This document shows, piece after piece, positions 24,747 to 36,568 of a DNA stretch of 64,000 bases (position 1 is its first letter; the number at the start of each line of letters is the position of its first letter). This stretch comes from Baylisascaris procyonis. Lineage: Eukaryota; Nematoda; Chromadorea; Rhabditida; Ascarididae. A model generated the notes under the pieces. It saw nothing but the letters and a program-made list of their open reading frames with translations, was not told the DNA's origin and did not search any database. Made by a program: the position numbers and the translations under genes. The stretch spans positions 6,023,501-6,087,500 of the forward strand of contig JAZARR010000172.1 of assembly GCA_037389465.1 (NCBI GenBank). Direction: 5' to 3'.

Positions 24747-27700
24747 CTAAATTAATAAAGAAAATCGATTTATCACCACGCTTTGACCTGGAAGCAAAAA
24801 TTCGAAACCTCAAATCGTTGAACTCTTAAAGTTTTATCCATTTTACAAGTCAAATAGTTGCATCCTTCTAGAGATCAGCATTCTACATGTCTAATCAAAC
24901 GACAAGGATCGCATCATAGAGCAAAAATTTGTGTCGCTAGAAGGCAAGAAAATAAGAGATGGGAAGGGGAAAAAGAGGGTTGGGGGAGGTGGGGGGGGGG
25001 GGGAAGGGGGGTAGGGCGAGGTTGAGAGATTATAGAAATTTCCCGATCAAAAGAGCATAAATCATGGGCATCGGCTTTTCCTCTTTTCAGTCCTCTCCAA
25101 CTAGAGCATATTCCCGTTGCGCTAATATTTCAAATTTGACATCAAATTTTTATTGAGTGCTTCCGGTAACAATTTTCCGATTACCCAAATTGTTTGCCGC
25201 TGTCTATATCAACAAAACCACTGTTTTTTTGATTGCAGTTATCTTTATTGATTCGTTTTGTAGTATTATATAAAACATGATTTCACTAAATGTGGGGTCT
25301 CATTTTTAAGAGAAAGTTTTATATTTTATATATTAACGTTTCGACTTACCGAAATTATTCTCTCTTGATAGGTATCATTTTGAAGAATTTGAAGCATTGC
25401 GCTTAGCAATTTTATAGAGGTAATTTTCCTTTTATGAATAATTTCGGCAAATCCAGACTGATATGCTAAAAGTGAATTCTTCATTTGATCAGCAAAGAAT
25501 GGTATCGTCAGCAGTGGAACACCAGCACAAATCGCTTCTTTTACGCTGAAAACAATAGAACGTCAATTTCATCAAAGGAATTTTTTTTGACTTTGTTAAG
25601 CAAATATTCAAAAATGCACCAATTTATTTATGCGCCTAAACCATGCCGAAAATTATTGGTCATGTTTGCATAGCGTGTTGCAAATGATTAATTCCTTACT
25701 TGTAGAGAGTTCAGACTTTCTCGTAGTATTTCAAAATTCTTTCAAACTGAGCTGAACGTTTGCTCCATACAAAAGAAATTAGTCTATGACTGAGACGATT
25801 AAAAGTTTAAGGAATGGCGAGACTGATTTGACGAACGACTAAAGGCGATCAATGATGGTGTAGATGAAATAAATAAGTGAAACATTTGAAAAACTAAACA
25901 ATATTGGTTGATTAAATTGCACTAAGCTTTGGTTTATTGACTTATCGATATCAATGATTTATGCTTTTGATAGATGATCATGATATTGATAATTTAGAAT
26001 TTAAATGCAACAGCAATAATTGATAACTTACTAATAAATATGTGATAGCCTATTAAATAAAGGAATATTATGTGATATTTCTCCTTTCATGTATTTTTTG
26101 GAAAATTTGCTTTGCTAAGGTGTCTTACGGCATCGTCTTGTCCCCAGGTTGCATGCCTGTCTATCTGTCCGTCTTTCTGACTGTCTGCTAAATATTTTCA
26201 ACCGGGGAACCACTGAAATCGAGTTTCAAAATTTTGCATTTATAATTTGTGACTTGGGATGAGGACTTGTTATACCAAACTTTTACTGTTAATCAATCCA
26301 ATTCGATATGAGCTAAGGGCAGGTTAAGTTACTAAAAAATTTTCAGGCATTTTCCTCGATCGGATTCTTATTTCACGGCGGTGGAGTCAAATAAGTGACT
26401 TTTTTTAAAAAGGTTCACTCGAATAGTGGATTATCAAAGACGCGAAGGCATTGTTTTAATTAACTTGTTATTTATTGCCAACTTATGAAAGCTGTTTGTG
26501 AGGTGATCGGAGTGAAAAACCACACTTTCTGCTAGCCTTTCCTTGGTTTTATTTACTAGGTAACTTTGTTTGTTTACTATGTGCTATGACATACCTTTTG
26601 AGGCCAGCATGAGTGAAGAAAAGCTTAGTTCGATTGTCATGTAAAATAGCGCTCTGAGGTGCCCATGAGATAGTCATTACATGAGAAGCAAGACGTTTAG
26701 ACAATTTGATTTTAATACTCCAAATTATGCGATAATCGACAAGTGAATTAAAAGCTTCGATAAAGCTTTCGATAATCTATAATATTTGAGAAAACGATTA
26801 AATAACCATCTTTATAAAACACAGTATTAAAAGGAGCAAGAAATATAGTTACTTTTTAATGGATAATCATGATCGCTTTTCTCTTGACTTCAAAAATTTT
26901 CTTGCTGAAAAAATTTTCCGTTGATAAGAAATTACTTCTCACGAAAGTTTCCCCATAGTTCTTCAAAAATTATCTCAACAACAAAGGGAATATGTTTATT
27001 CTAATGAAAATAATTCCAAAATATTTGAGCTTTCGTTTGAATCAAGATGTGAAAATTCCAATGAAACTTTTTATTTTCAGAATGGCATTCATTCGAATCA
27101 AATCCACGGTTCATCCTGATCGGAAAAATTCGATTCGAGTGAGAAAAAAAAAAGACAAGACAAAGATGACTGATAACGAAGAAAGCTTTTTAGTGATCAG
27201 CGAGCGAAAAGTAAAAGGAATAGAACAAGAACACTGGGAGGACTGATAGGAAAATGATAAAAGCAAAGGAAAGAAAAATTGAACAAATAAGGAGCAATAA
27301 ATGAAATGAATAAAATGTTTTAAGAAAATTTTTACATTCGGTGGCGCAATTGTCCAGTCAACAATCGATCCGAATGCAACGTAAACTGTACCATGAGAAC
27401 GTGGATTAGAAATAAATTCCTCTATATCATTTGATAGGTGCCTCGGAACTTAAATTAGCATAATAGGCTCAGATACTAATTGCATTCAGTATCGATATGC
27501 TTCAACAATTATAGGATACATAAGTTGCAGTGACATAAGTTTTCAATTCTTTATAGCCACTGCTGTGTCAATAATAAATTCCCCTTCCTAGTGCGTGTTT
27601 ATTTAAAAGTCCCTTCCCTTCCTCCCAAAAGAAAAGACGAAATTTTGCATAATAAATAAAAGTATTTGTTCAATTTAAATAAAAAATCGTCACTATATTC

Positions 27701-28537
27701 AGTAAACTAGATACTCACTGGGGAAAAATTTTTGTTTTAAAGAACGCTCGGAAAAGCGTCACTATAATAAGTTCAAACATTTTCACGCAAAGAGCGTTAA
27801 TTCAAATTTCTGCACTGAATATTTAACAAGGAATTTTAATAAGAGAAATGTTTAAAAATAGGAAGTAATGTGAAAATGCCATTGAAAATCAAATTGATTT
27901 TTTAAATATTTCTAAAGTGATTTCTACTTAAATAATCCGGGTGAGTTGCTTATATTCGAAAATCACCTTCACATGGCGTTGATGTGAAAATTAGCATATT
28001 GGAAATTGTCGATGGCCAACGATATTTATGAAAATATTCATCAATTGTTATAGAAGCGCTCTAAAATTTCGTTTATAAGAATAAAAAATACAGACGAGAA
28101 AGAAATTTTAATTGTTAGAAAAATTTTTGAATCTGTCACATGCTGTATGCCTCAGATGAAACATCTCTCCTAGGAGTTCGTAGCATATCTAGACGATCCG
28201 CATCTTTCCCCAGAACTACGGAAACAGAAACCTTGCGATTTCAATTCAATAATATTTGGTATTGTTGGATGAGATATTGATAGCAGTTTGTGTTGTATTC
28301 ATACAAAGATTATGAACGAAAGAAATAATACTTACGGAAAAAAGTTCCTTGAAGCCATTATGGAAGCCAGCTTTACGTGCACCATGTTTAATGATACGGT
28401 CACCGAGTATACCGATGCTTACTTGTTCGACAAGCATATCACGGAATGCCCTCAATCTACACTCAAACGAACGAACATCATAGCTCATTCGATCGTGTCT
28501 TAAGTAGTAACTGAAAAATTAATATTTTCATGTAAAT

Positions 28538-28601
<64 letters not shown>

Positions 28602-28941
28602 CATTTATTTATTTATTTCAATGAATACAGCATTCATTACGAACACATGTCTCTTCATATCGCTTCCGCCTGCTCTGAATTAATGCCTCTCTGGTACACT
28701 TTGCTCCTGTGGTCTTTAGGTCGGCCTCTACCTCTAGCAGGTCAGTCGCGTGAAGGTTAGGGCCTAGGCTCGTCTTCTGCCCGTCGGATGCTGACGAGCC
28801 AATTCACCGTCGTTCCTCCTATGATTGTCGGGACTTGTTCTGCCGCCCTTGTGCTGGGCGGGGTGGCTGGGCTGAGCGGAGCCAATAGCTCTGGTCGGAG
28901 CTTCACAGCCGACCGCGCAATAGACAGGGCAAAACGGTGAA

Positions 28942-28995
<54 letters not shown>

Positions 28996-31157
28996 GTACA
29001 TATATAATGCTTTGGATACCAAGCCAGTGAAACATTTTGGATGAAAATACTTATATTAAACGTTTGTCACTGTAAAGTCTATATCAATGTTTATGATGAT
29101 CATCTATATCAAAGTTTATGATAATCAATCTTGGATGAAAGTGCTTAATTTGAAATTTGGAAACCAAAAATGGATTTTCGAAAGTTTAGGATCGTCAGCA
29201 TGAGATGAAATCTTCGAAGTCTTAAAACGATGATTCAATTATTGTCAGTTATGAGATCTTATATAAATGATGAAATTTTTGAGCCCTCTCATAATAATAG
29301 TCTTCTAAAAATTTGTACATAAATTGATCAAGAGAAGAATCTATTATTCGTGGCAGATTTTTTGTTCATTTGAATTTGCACGAAAAAATAATAAAAATAT
29401 ATTTAAAAAGCATTTTTTTCAACAAACCAACTTTGGTGCAGCGATCGGATTTCTTGCGAGTGCTTTCAACGTTGAATGCGTATTGAAGAAATCTGACACA
29501 TTGATTTTTCATAGATTATACTCATAAAGTTTTTGTTCACTGTGAAAACGAAAGCTTCTTTAAAAAAGTCTAATTAACTCTTGCATTTCGTTTTATTATT
29601 AGAATAGCTGCACAGTAATATCGTGAATGGACCTCGATTTATCGTGGAACTCTTTAAGATGATATTTTCAAGAAGTAATTTCAATATGGTTCTAAACGAT
29701 TTATTTCTTCGATAAGCGTAATCCTCCGGTCAATTTTGCAGACTCTCCCAGTTTTCCATCCCTACTTCCATCTCTTCCCGCTCCTCCATCCAACGACCGA
29801 AAGTAGTCACTTTAAGTTAATTTATGGCTCAATTCAACGACATCAAAACAGCATGTGTACAAACATTTTTACTACCGCATTTCAACAGTATGGATAGTCA
29901 GCACTGCTGGTAGACAAAAAAGATTAAAAGTGCACTATTTATTTATACCTGTAGTAGAAAAGAGTGCAATTCGAGTGCCAAAAATTTTATTCGCATTCAA
30001 CGATATAGTCGCCGCTGAATTCGGAAACATTTCATCGGCGATCACCAAATCCCAGCTTATATTTATTATGCGTTTGAATATTGCTATAAATATCGTTTTC
30101 AACACACTAATAAAAATATAATAATTGTTTTTTAGGATATGATAATAAAACACAATATGAAATTCAAAACATATTGTTTTGTTAATTTGCAAAACAAAGG
30201 TTCAAAATGGTTAAGTTCGGCTTGCTATGAGCGCAAAACGGATTACAATGAATCTTTAGAAGAGCGCTGAAGCATGAACATTATAGATTTAGAGCGTTAA
30301 TATCTACAGAAGGTGCATAAAATCTGCATAAGGGAAACTATAGGTTAAATTCATACCCGACTGTGAAGAATATCGAAAGAATACATCGCCTAGTAAGAAT
30401 CCACCTTCAATACCATCAGGTATGAAGTCAAGATGCCAAGTAAGTAGTCCCAATGCATTAAGTGTATGTCCACCAATTTCCATAGGTATAAGAGCTTGAG
30501 CATTCACAATATTATCGAACTTAAATCCTGGCTCGAGCGCCTCGGAAAACATTGTCACATGATGGCCACGATTTACGAGGCTGTATATAGAGTTTTTTTA
30601 ATCGAAATTTGAAAACTTATTCATCAAATTTTAAAGGACCTTATGTATGTGAAACCTTAGACATAGCTATAGTAGTATAATAAATGGATAGAGTTCGAAA
30701 AAACTTGAAAGTAGAGAGACAGAATTAAAGGAATATTTATCTACTGTTCTTAAAAATGTTCGAATTTTGATCTCGTTTTGAGGTTATCATCGAGCTATTT
30801 GCTATTGTCATTCATTCGGAACTCATCCTATATCTATGAGACGTTGCTTTAACTTCTACTGTAATTGTTTTGATAGCATCGTTAAATGCTGATAAACCAT
30901 TTCGAACATATTTTTGAAGTTCACTATTATACAATAATCGAAACAAAAAGGATAAAGAAGAGAAAATAAATGAAGATAGAAAAGATTTGATCGAATTTGT
31001 GAGATACTCAAACAAACTTCTTAGCAAGTGGAAGCATCGATAGTGCATGACTTTTCGAGTTGTACATATTTGCGAAAACAATATTAGCTGCGTCATATTT
31101 TGAAAACATTGTAAATGATAGCAAAATACTTAACAATATCGAGGTAACCATAGACAT
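24555..31157 (-). CDS. UDP-glucuronosyltransferase (UGT, GT1 family), nematode type
   Basis: Transfers a sugar from a UDP-sugar to lipophilic small molecules; ER membrane enzyme with a lumenal catalytic domain. Exons joined in phase encode an N-terminal signal peptide (ILLSILLSF core), KSHALSM with the likely catalytic His, LVNRGHHVTMFSEAL, a DLVIADEMFP block with the likely partner Asp, HGTVYVAFGSIVDW, then the nucleotide-sugar signature (WAPQSAILHD, FFTHAGLK, EAICAGVPLLTIPFFADQ) and a final membrane helix (YLCFDVTLIVLFAIF). The C-terminus is only four residues past the helix, without the usual Lys-rich cytosolic tail. Summed length is about 493 residues, against roughly 500-530 in the family; the segment that normally carries DFPRP and an NIGG-like motif was not found. 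Exons: 31157-31018, 30580-30357, 30083-29949, 29462-29432 (tentative), 28510-28336, 28060-27967 (tentative), 27448-27336, 26776-26595, 25545-25350, 24746-24555. It follows the PHF14-like gene on the same strand but over 2 kb away, so no operon is implied. Confidence 0.9.
24961..25018 (+). other. G-rich tract, possible G-quadruplex
   Basis: The plus strand has six or more runs of three to fourteen G in under 60 bp (GGGTTGGGGG, then a long G run, GGGGGG, GGG). It lies within the last UGT intron; the UGT transcript is the C-rich strand. Structure is inferred from base runs only. Confidence 0.6.
25350..25545 (-). CDS. UGT exon 9 (signature motif, second part)
   Basis: Acceptor TTTTCAG, donor GTAAGT. 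Encodes SVKEAICAGVPLLTIPFFAD and QMKNSLLAYQSG, completing the family signature with the E, D and Q that bind the sugar nucleotide. Confidence 0.93.
26595..26776 (-). CDS. UGT exon 8 (signature motif, first part)
   Basis: Acceptor ATTATAG, donor GTATGT. Encodes VDYRIIWSIKIK, ISWAPQSAILHDNRTKLFF and THAGLK, the WxPQ and THxG parts of the UGT signature that contact the uracil and ribose-phosphate. Confidence 0.92.
27336..27448 (-). CDS. UGT exon 7 (VAFGS block)
   Basis: Encodes HLSNDIEEFISNPRSHGTVY then VAFGSIVDWTIAPPN, the start of the UDP-sugar-binding domain. VAFGS-VDW--AP is characteristic of nematode UGTs. Acceptor choice (TTTAAG at 27449) is uncertain by a few codons; donor GTAAAA. Confidence 0.85.
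27967..28060 (-). CDS. UGT exon 6, tentative
   Basis: Acceptor ATTTTAG, donor GTGATT, 94 nt that exactly bridges phase 0 to phase 1. Encodes EYFHKYRWPSTISNMLIFTS, which could stand for the FVNSD-type strand before DFPRP. No clear similarity, and the following DFPRP motif is absent. Confidence 0.35.
28336..28510 (-). CDS. UGT exon 5
   Basis: Acceptor TTTTTCAG, donor GTAAGT. Encodes YYLRHDRMSYDVRSF and RKAGFHNGFKELFS. Similar in form to the YVP-DRM-F-R and F-KELFS region of nematode UGTs. Confidence 0.75.
28541..28598. repeat. (TA)n microsatellite
   Basis: About 29 TA units in a UGT intron, directly beside the GC-rich insertion at 28599-28942. Confidence 0.95.
28599..28942 (-). mobile_element. 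GC-rich retroelement-like insertion between two (TA)n tracts
   Basis: About 340 bp, much richer in G+C than the rest of the intron, bounded on both sides by (TA)n. Read on the minus strand it ends in repeated AAAT/TAAA units followed by TA, the form of a short non-LTR or SINE 3' tail. No protein domain recognised and no target-site duplication could be defined because both sides are TA. Confidence 0.5.
28943..28994. repeat. (TA)n microsatellite
   Basis: About 26 TA units on the other side of the GC-rich insertion. Confidence 0.95.
29432..29462 (-). CDS. UGT exon 4, tentative 31-nt exon
   Basis: Inferred to convert phase 1 into the phase 2 needed by the next exon. Encodes ALARNPIAAP in the expected proline-containing loop after STT. 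The acceptor AAAG is weak, so position is uncertain. Confidence 0.35.
29949..30083 (-). CDS. UGT exon 3 (acceptor-binding domain)
   Basis: Acceptor TTTATAG, donor GTATAA. Encodes WDLVIADEMFPNSAA and GTRIALFSTT, matching DLVIVDEMF and the YSTT element of nematode UGTs. Confidence 0.85.
30357..30580 (-). CDS. UGT exon 2 (acceptor-binding domain)
   Basis: Acceptor TATACAG. Encodes LVNRGHHVTMFSEALEPG, the standard G-H-V-T start of the second beta strand, followed by acceptor-domain sequence ending FFRYSSQS. Donor GTATGA; phase joins exon 3. Confidence 0.85.
31018..31157 (-). CDS. UGT exon 1 (signal peptide, catalytic His region)
   Basis: Starts at the first of two nearby Met codons. Encodes a hydrophobic leader and ANIVFANMYNSKSHALSM, the SH motif that positions the acceptor-activating His. 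Donor GTTTGT at 31017. Confidence 0.85.
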
Positions 31158-31173
31158 TTTGTACTTCAAATTC

Positions 31174-31180
31174 CTAAAAA
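31174..31180 (-). promoter_or_regulatory. Candidate spliced-leader acceptor of the UGT gene
   Basis: The minus strand reads ATTTTTAG ending at 31174, 16 bases before the ATG at 31157. A strong acceptor this close to a start codon with no upstream exon is the usual form of a nematode trans-splice site. An ordinary 5' UTR intron is the alternative. Confidence 0.5.
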
Positions 31181-32026
31181 TTTATTTAGATTAGTTCAAA
31201 AGGAAAGTAGCAAAAATTCACGAAGAAAATTTAATAAATTGTATGATCACATTCTCTTTTATATGAAAATTTTAATCATAGTTGAGATCAATGAAAGAGT
31301 AGACGACGAATAAAGGGCTAAATTTACGGAAGCTATTTTTAGTGCTAAAAAAGGATGAAATATTTTTATTGGAAAAGCCTTCAGATCAGAAAAAGAGAGA
31401 GAGAAAATTCTAAGCCGAGAGAGTTTTTATTACTTGGTAAAAAAGCAATACTCGTTGTTCTGCACATAATACGACGTTTCTGATAACGCAATAATCGCAT
31501 ATCACTATGTAAATAATCGAAATTACGTGAATGGGTCACATTTTTCGTATCTCTTTATTATCATCGCACAACAAATGAACTCATAAGCTATACTATTATC
31601 TGTACCCCATTAAAATTGTTACGAAAGAGTGGGCTTTTATTTAAAAAAAAAAGTCAAACTTTGTGAAAACTACAGTTAAGATAAATTTTAGACAGATTCA
31701 TGAATCTGCCCGATGCAAGTACTTCGGTCGCTTCATCAACCGGGTTAGTTACGCGCGAAGTTTGAAAGATATCGTGGTATTAGGCATTGACCGGGAGCAC
31801 AGTGGAGGAGGACGGCTTGAAGGGAACTAAGGGGAAATGGAGATGGTGTGGCAGGTGTGTTAACTATCCATTAACTATAACTCTTCAGCCGTAGATATTG
31901 TGCTTGAAACATCTGAAAGGCTGATGTAATTATGAGCTTTTATTGCATTAGAAACTGAATAGCTGAAAAGCGGGCTTAATTGCTGAAGGCGGAGGCCGCG
32001 AATGGCGAAGGTGGAAGAGGTCGTTG
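31181..32026. other. 5' flank of the UGT gene
   Basis: AT-rich upstream sequence. A short GC-rich segment near 31700-31860 stands out but contains no exon I can support. Promoter elements not identified. Confidence 0.4.
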
Positions 32027-32073
32027 TGGAGGAGTGGAGGGGTTGGTGGGGAGCGGTGGGGGGGGGGGTTAGG
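32027..32073 (+). other. G-rich tract, possible G-quadruplex
   Basis: Contains runs GGAGGGG, GGTGGGG and a run of about eleven G in under 50 bp on the plus strand. It lies about 0.9 kb upstream of the UGT start. Confidence 0.55.
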
Positions 32074-33060
32074 AATGAAGCTTAGCGAAATTGGTGAGTG
32101 ATTGTGGTCGTTGAATCTCTGAGCTCTTTTCGCTCTGTATGTGTTAATCTCAAGCATCCAGTTTTGCACGAAAGGTCCATATACAATTTTGCAAGCAAAC
32201 AAATGGGTAACTAATGAATCATGATTTATGAGCTATGCCCAGAATTCGTTAGCCAAGACCACATCTAATTCAGGCGCTAAATCATTTAGCGTTATGCATC
32301 ACTCTTTTGCTTCGCAGTCAGACTTTAATATATACTTTTTACTTTAATATATACTTTAATATTTAAAATATTTACTTTTTACTTTAATAATTTGCGATAC
32401 TAAAAGAAAATTATTGTGTTCTAAGGTTGAATATAAAAGAAAGGTTTTTCTTGGTGAGCAGCACCAATAGTGTAATGGGAAGTCGAGCGGTTGGCAAATA
32501 CTACCAGTGAAGTTCGGGTCTTATCAGGTGCTGAAGTGGAATAATGAATGCCAAAACATTCTGAAGTATTCGGCTGGTAGTACAGTAATACGAAGATTGT
32601 TATGATATAGATGATATGAGGTCACAGAGAAAGCGAAGATTGTACCCTATAGTTGATTCAGCGATCAGTTTCATTCAGCTATAAGGAGACCAGTTGACCG
32701 TAGTTCAAAAGAGATTCGTGGACGTTGCAAGCCAAGTCAAAAAAATTCAAAAGCTCACAGGAAAACGGAAGATTGCCCAACAATGATAACCTCAGGCAGA
32801 GTCACGAGGTTACAAAAAAAGGTTGATGTACTCATATATTCAAATTGCATAAATTTTGTGGGGAAGCAATAGTTTGTGAGAAAACATTGTCAGAGCACCT
32901 CAAAAGCTAAAAAATTTTGGGATATACTGATCTGAATTCATGGAAAGATCAATCAGTGATCAAAATTTGTCATGGCGGGTTTGTCCTGAAATGTTTTTTA
33001 AACGATCCGTTTACCTATCTGTTCACCTTTTCCTATATTATTAGCAATCCTTTTGATTAC
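32074..33060. other. Intergenic with tRNA-like A/B-box pair
   Basis: At 32468-32479 the plus strand reads TAGTGTAATGGG, like the A box of Asp/Glu/Gly tRNAs. At 32511-32521 it reads AGTTCGGGTCT, like a B box. Spacing of about 40 bp suits a Pol III promoter, but no cloverleaf forms with proper acceptor pairing. A tRNA-derived SINE head is the likeliest reading. Nothing else recognised. Confidence 0.35.
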
Positions 33061-33592
33061 ATCCGTTCGAACATGAATAACGCCTACGTTTGAATTTAAA
33101 ACAAAGAACAAAACGAGCTTTACAATTTTTGAGTTCTTCACTTTTTTCAGTCACTTAAACGGACAATTGTCTGCAAAATTTTCTGCCCATATTGGTAAAC
33201 ATATAGATAAGAAATTTATGCTATTCTGGTAGGTTGTTTAAAAAAAATACTAAGCGAATAAAAACAGCTTTATCTTTCTCATTATCCAACGCATAGAACA
33301 TATTCTTAAAATTTCATACGCCCAGGCACAGCCGTATGGCCTGATGATGGGTAGGGCGCTAGGTTTCCACTCGAGAGGTTGCAGGTACGGCACCAACCCT
33401 GGCTTTCTAAGATTTGTCCCACTTCACGCTTGCTTCAGAAGTCTGGACTCGTATGCCTCCCTCGTCATTGAGAGTTTAGTTCCTTCAAAACTCGGCTGTT
33501 ATTGCTATGAGATTTGGCGACTAGAGGAGCTTAGAGAATAGACGGGGGTTGTATTGGATTAAAGTGAATCTATCGAATAGTCCGCAGGGACC
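33061..33592 (+). repeat. Dispersed element copy B (inverted relative to 23199-23731)
   Basis: Matches the reverse complement of copy A almost perfectly over 33061 to about 33495, then at lower similarity. The inner end is sharp at 33061. GCAGGTACGGCACC at 33381-33394 is a degenerate B-box-like string. The (TA)n palindrome begins about 20 bp after the outer end. Confidence 0.85.
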
Positions 33593-33611
33593 CCTGCCTG
33601 AGTAAGGAGGG

Positions 33612-33770
<159 letters not shown>

Positions 33771-36503
33771 TGGGAAATGACATGAAGAGCAGTGTGCTTT
33801 TTTGACATATGTGTACTAGCAGTGAAATTGTTTAGACCAGTGTGCTTCAGTTTTCGGCTTGTTATTCCTTCTTATCTTAGCATTCTTCTTTAATGATCGC
33901 ATATTCGATTTGGGAATTTGGCCCGCAAATGATGGTGGTGATGGTGTGAGCAGGTGCCCACACTCGTGGCGTCTTTATATGGAAATGAGTTTGTTTAATC
34001 TCTTCCGTGAAATGTTCAGAACAGCAACGAAATCGAAGCGCCTGCGGTATACCGAGCTATCGAAGGAGAACTGTACAGTTTGCAATTTTTATTCCGACTA
34101 CTTCTTCGACAAACGAGATTTTCTCGACGCCAGAAACAGAAAGGGCAGGTACGAAGGGTGCGGAGGGGACAGCAAGCTATTACCTCTCTGCTGAGCATGC
34201 TATAACAAAAATTCAATTCTTTTAAGCAGGAGATGGTCCTTCCTATATACTTGTACGGTGGTAGATGTATTCCTCAACTCTGGTTAACTTCCTTAACGTC
34301 ATTCGGATATGCTATTTTGAAAGGAAATTTGGCTATCGACGAAAAGGGATTGTTGAAATTTTAAAGGAATCAATGGGGAAACAAGTGATGTTAACATGAA
34401 TCACAAGGGTGGATCAGATGGAATTAGATACTAGTTTAGAGAATATTCTTAAATTTCATACTAAAATAAAGTGCGAGCGGGAAGCCGACTGCAGCGAACG
34501 ATTCGAATGTCTAGAAGCGTAAATTTGTCCATAGGGAATGATAAACTCGATTTCAAATCATGGTTGTTCGCGATAGCTTTGTTGGCAGATGGAGAAGCCG
34601 ACCACTCCCTCCAGTGGCTATTCCTGTTCCCAATCGTCTCGTTTAAGCTTTAAGGTTAGGCAACCTATGTTTTAAATTTGCCGAAGGTTTTACGCTTTCT
34701 GATACGTTTTCTATATCTTTGCAGATTTCAAAACACCTGACTGAATTATCGTTTCTTTGCATATATGTACAAACCTGTGTATGCTTATCTGTTCATAATT
34801 TCATGTCACCAATTATTTAGATTGGAATTGCAAAATTCGCTTCTTATAGGCCACGCAAATGGGAGCTTTTCACGATCAATTTCAGAAGCATTTAGAGGCA
34901 TTTAGAGCCATCGAAAAATTTCTATGAATTTTGCATCGCTCAAATCATACAAAATACGAGAGATCGGATTAAATAAACTTGAATGTATTATTACCCATGA
35001 CTTAGTTTGTGAAACCTTACGACAATAGTCTGTTTGATGTGTCGAGTCACAAAATTACAAATTGCGTCAGATCCTCAGATGCATTTTTCCATTAATTTAT
35101 TTTCTTAACTCATATTACTACTATAACAATTATTTGTGAGCGAGTAGTCTTGATATGTGATATGCGGAATGGCATGCATGCAAGTGAATAAAAGAGCTTC
35201 CGATTGCAATGCCGCAAAAACTATAAACAAGAATTTTCGATTGCAATAAGCACCTCTTTCCACAATAAATGCTCCCCTTTAAAAGAATATCGGTAATTTA
35301 TTGCAAAATCTTACTTTCAAAGCAATTTTGTTGGCATTGAATTTTATTATTGATAACGAAATTTGTCGATTTTTTTTTATTCATGGCGAAAATATTTAAG
35401 GAGAAATGCTGTTGTATTAACGATGAAAGGTGAAAATGAGTGGAACAACATACAAATGATAATGCATTGGTTATCTAGATAAGTTGGTGACGTGCCTGTG
35501 ATGTTGACCATAAAGTCATGGACATGCTGCTTTTTGGATTTTTATTTGCCATTATTTCTAGCTCTATTTTCTGAGTGTTTGAAAAGAATACCAGCAATCA
35601 ATTTCCAGTCGAAAAAATTATCTCACGATATTTTTTTATATTTTCTTGGCGTTCTTACAAACAGTCGTTTGTGCTCTATATAACATTTGTCAGCTAAGTG
35701 TGAATAAACTTAATTTATTTGCTACAATGATGCCGATTAACATCGGTGAAAAATTATTAATTAGCAATAATATCAGTTAATTTAAAGCTATCATAGGGAA
35801 AGTATCACTGAACTTGAATATTGTCGATCTTGGCACTGACAATCTTAGCATAAAAACCACGAATATTCTTTAGAGGAAGCACCAGCCATTGGTCAAACGA
35901 CTATGCCTCTGGCATGTAAATAATGAGAAATGTCGGTCAGAAAAAAAAAACAGAAAAGAAAACAATACGGCTAGCGAACTAGGCGAATTTTTAAGCTTGC
36001 GCTGATATATTACATGCCGAAAAACCGCTATTCCGGACTAAAAATACGTACTTAAGTTAAGTGAACTTGCTCTAACAAATCCTAAGTTATATGAACAACA
36101 AGAAATTGATATATTTGACAAACTATCACCAGTGACTTGTTGGTTTTGAAATCACATCTCATCCCTTACATTCTAGACCATAATCGACCACCCACAATAA
36201 ATAAAGAAGCTGAGGAAATGCTTACATTTATGAAATATCTAGATGTGTTTGACCTTAATGAGTCATGAAATGAGTGCTGCCATGTTTTATCTTGACTAAA
36301 GAAGTGATTCAATGCACATTCAGGTATACTATGCAAATGGATTTTTTTGAAAGAATATTGGTCATGTACCTACAAGTTCATTGTTGGTATTCCCCCTCCC
36401 CCCCCCCCTTCACAAGCTTGAGCGCTCTGTGCTGTGACCATGAATTAATGAATCAAAACGTAGGCAAATATACGATATCCCATCTGCCTCTTCGACGCAT
36501 CGC

Positions 36504-36504
<1 letters not shown>
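33771..36504. other. Intergenic, no gene recognised
   Basis: A 111-codon plus-strand open frame at 33859-34194 begins with an ATG and a hydrophobic stretch, and contains a plausible donor (GTACGA) near 34149, but it shows no family similarity and no matching neighbour exon. The rest is AT-rich with a C-rich run near 36393-36408. Confidence 0.4.

Positions 36505-36565
<61 letters not shown>
36505..36565. repeat. (TA)n microsatellite
   Basis: About 30 TA units; flanks are not inverted repeats here, unlike the copy at 33612-33770. Confidence 0.95.

Positions 36566-36568
<3 letters not shown>

Noticed and set aside
26366..26392. Plus-strand FHGG string resembling a UGT signature
   Set aside because: Wrong strand for the gene and ends at once in a stop; the true signature exon is at 26595-26776 on the minus strand.
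33859..34194. 111-codon plus-strand frame
   Set aside because: No family recognised, other frames also open here, and no neighbouring exon matches in phase.
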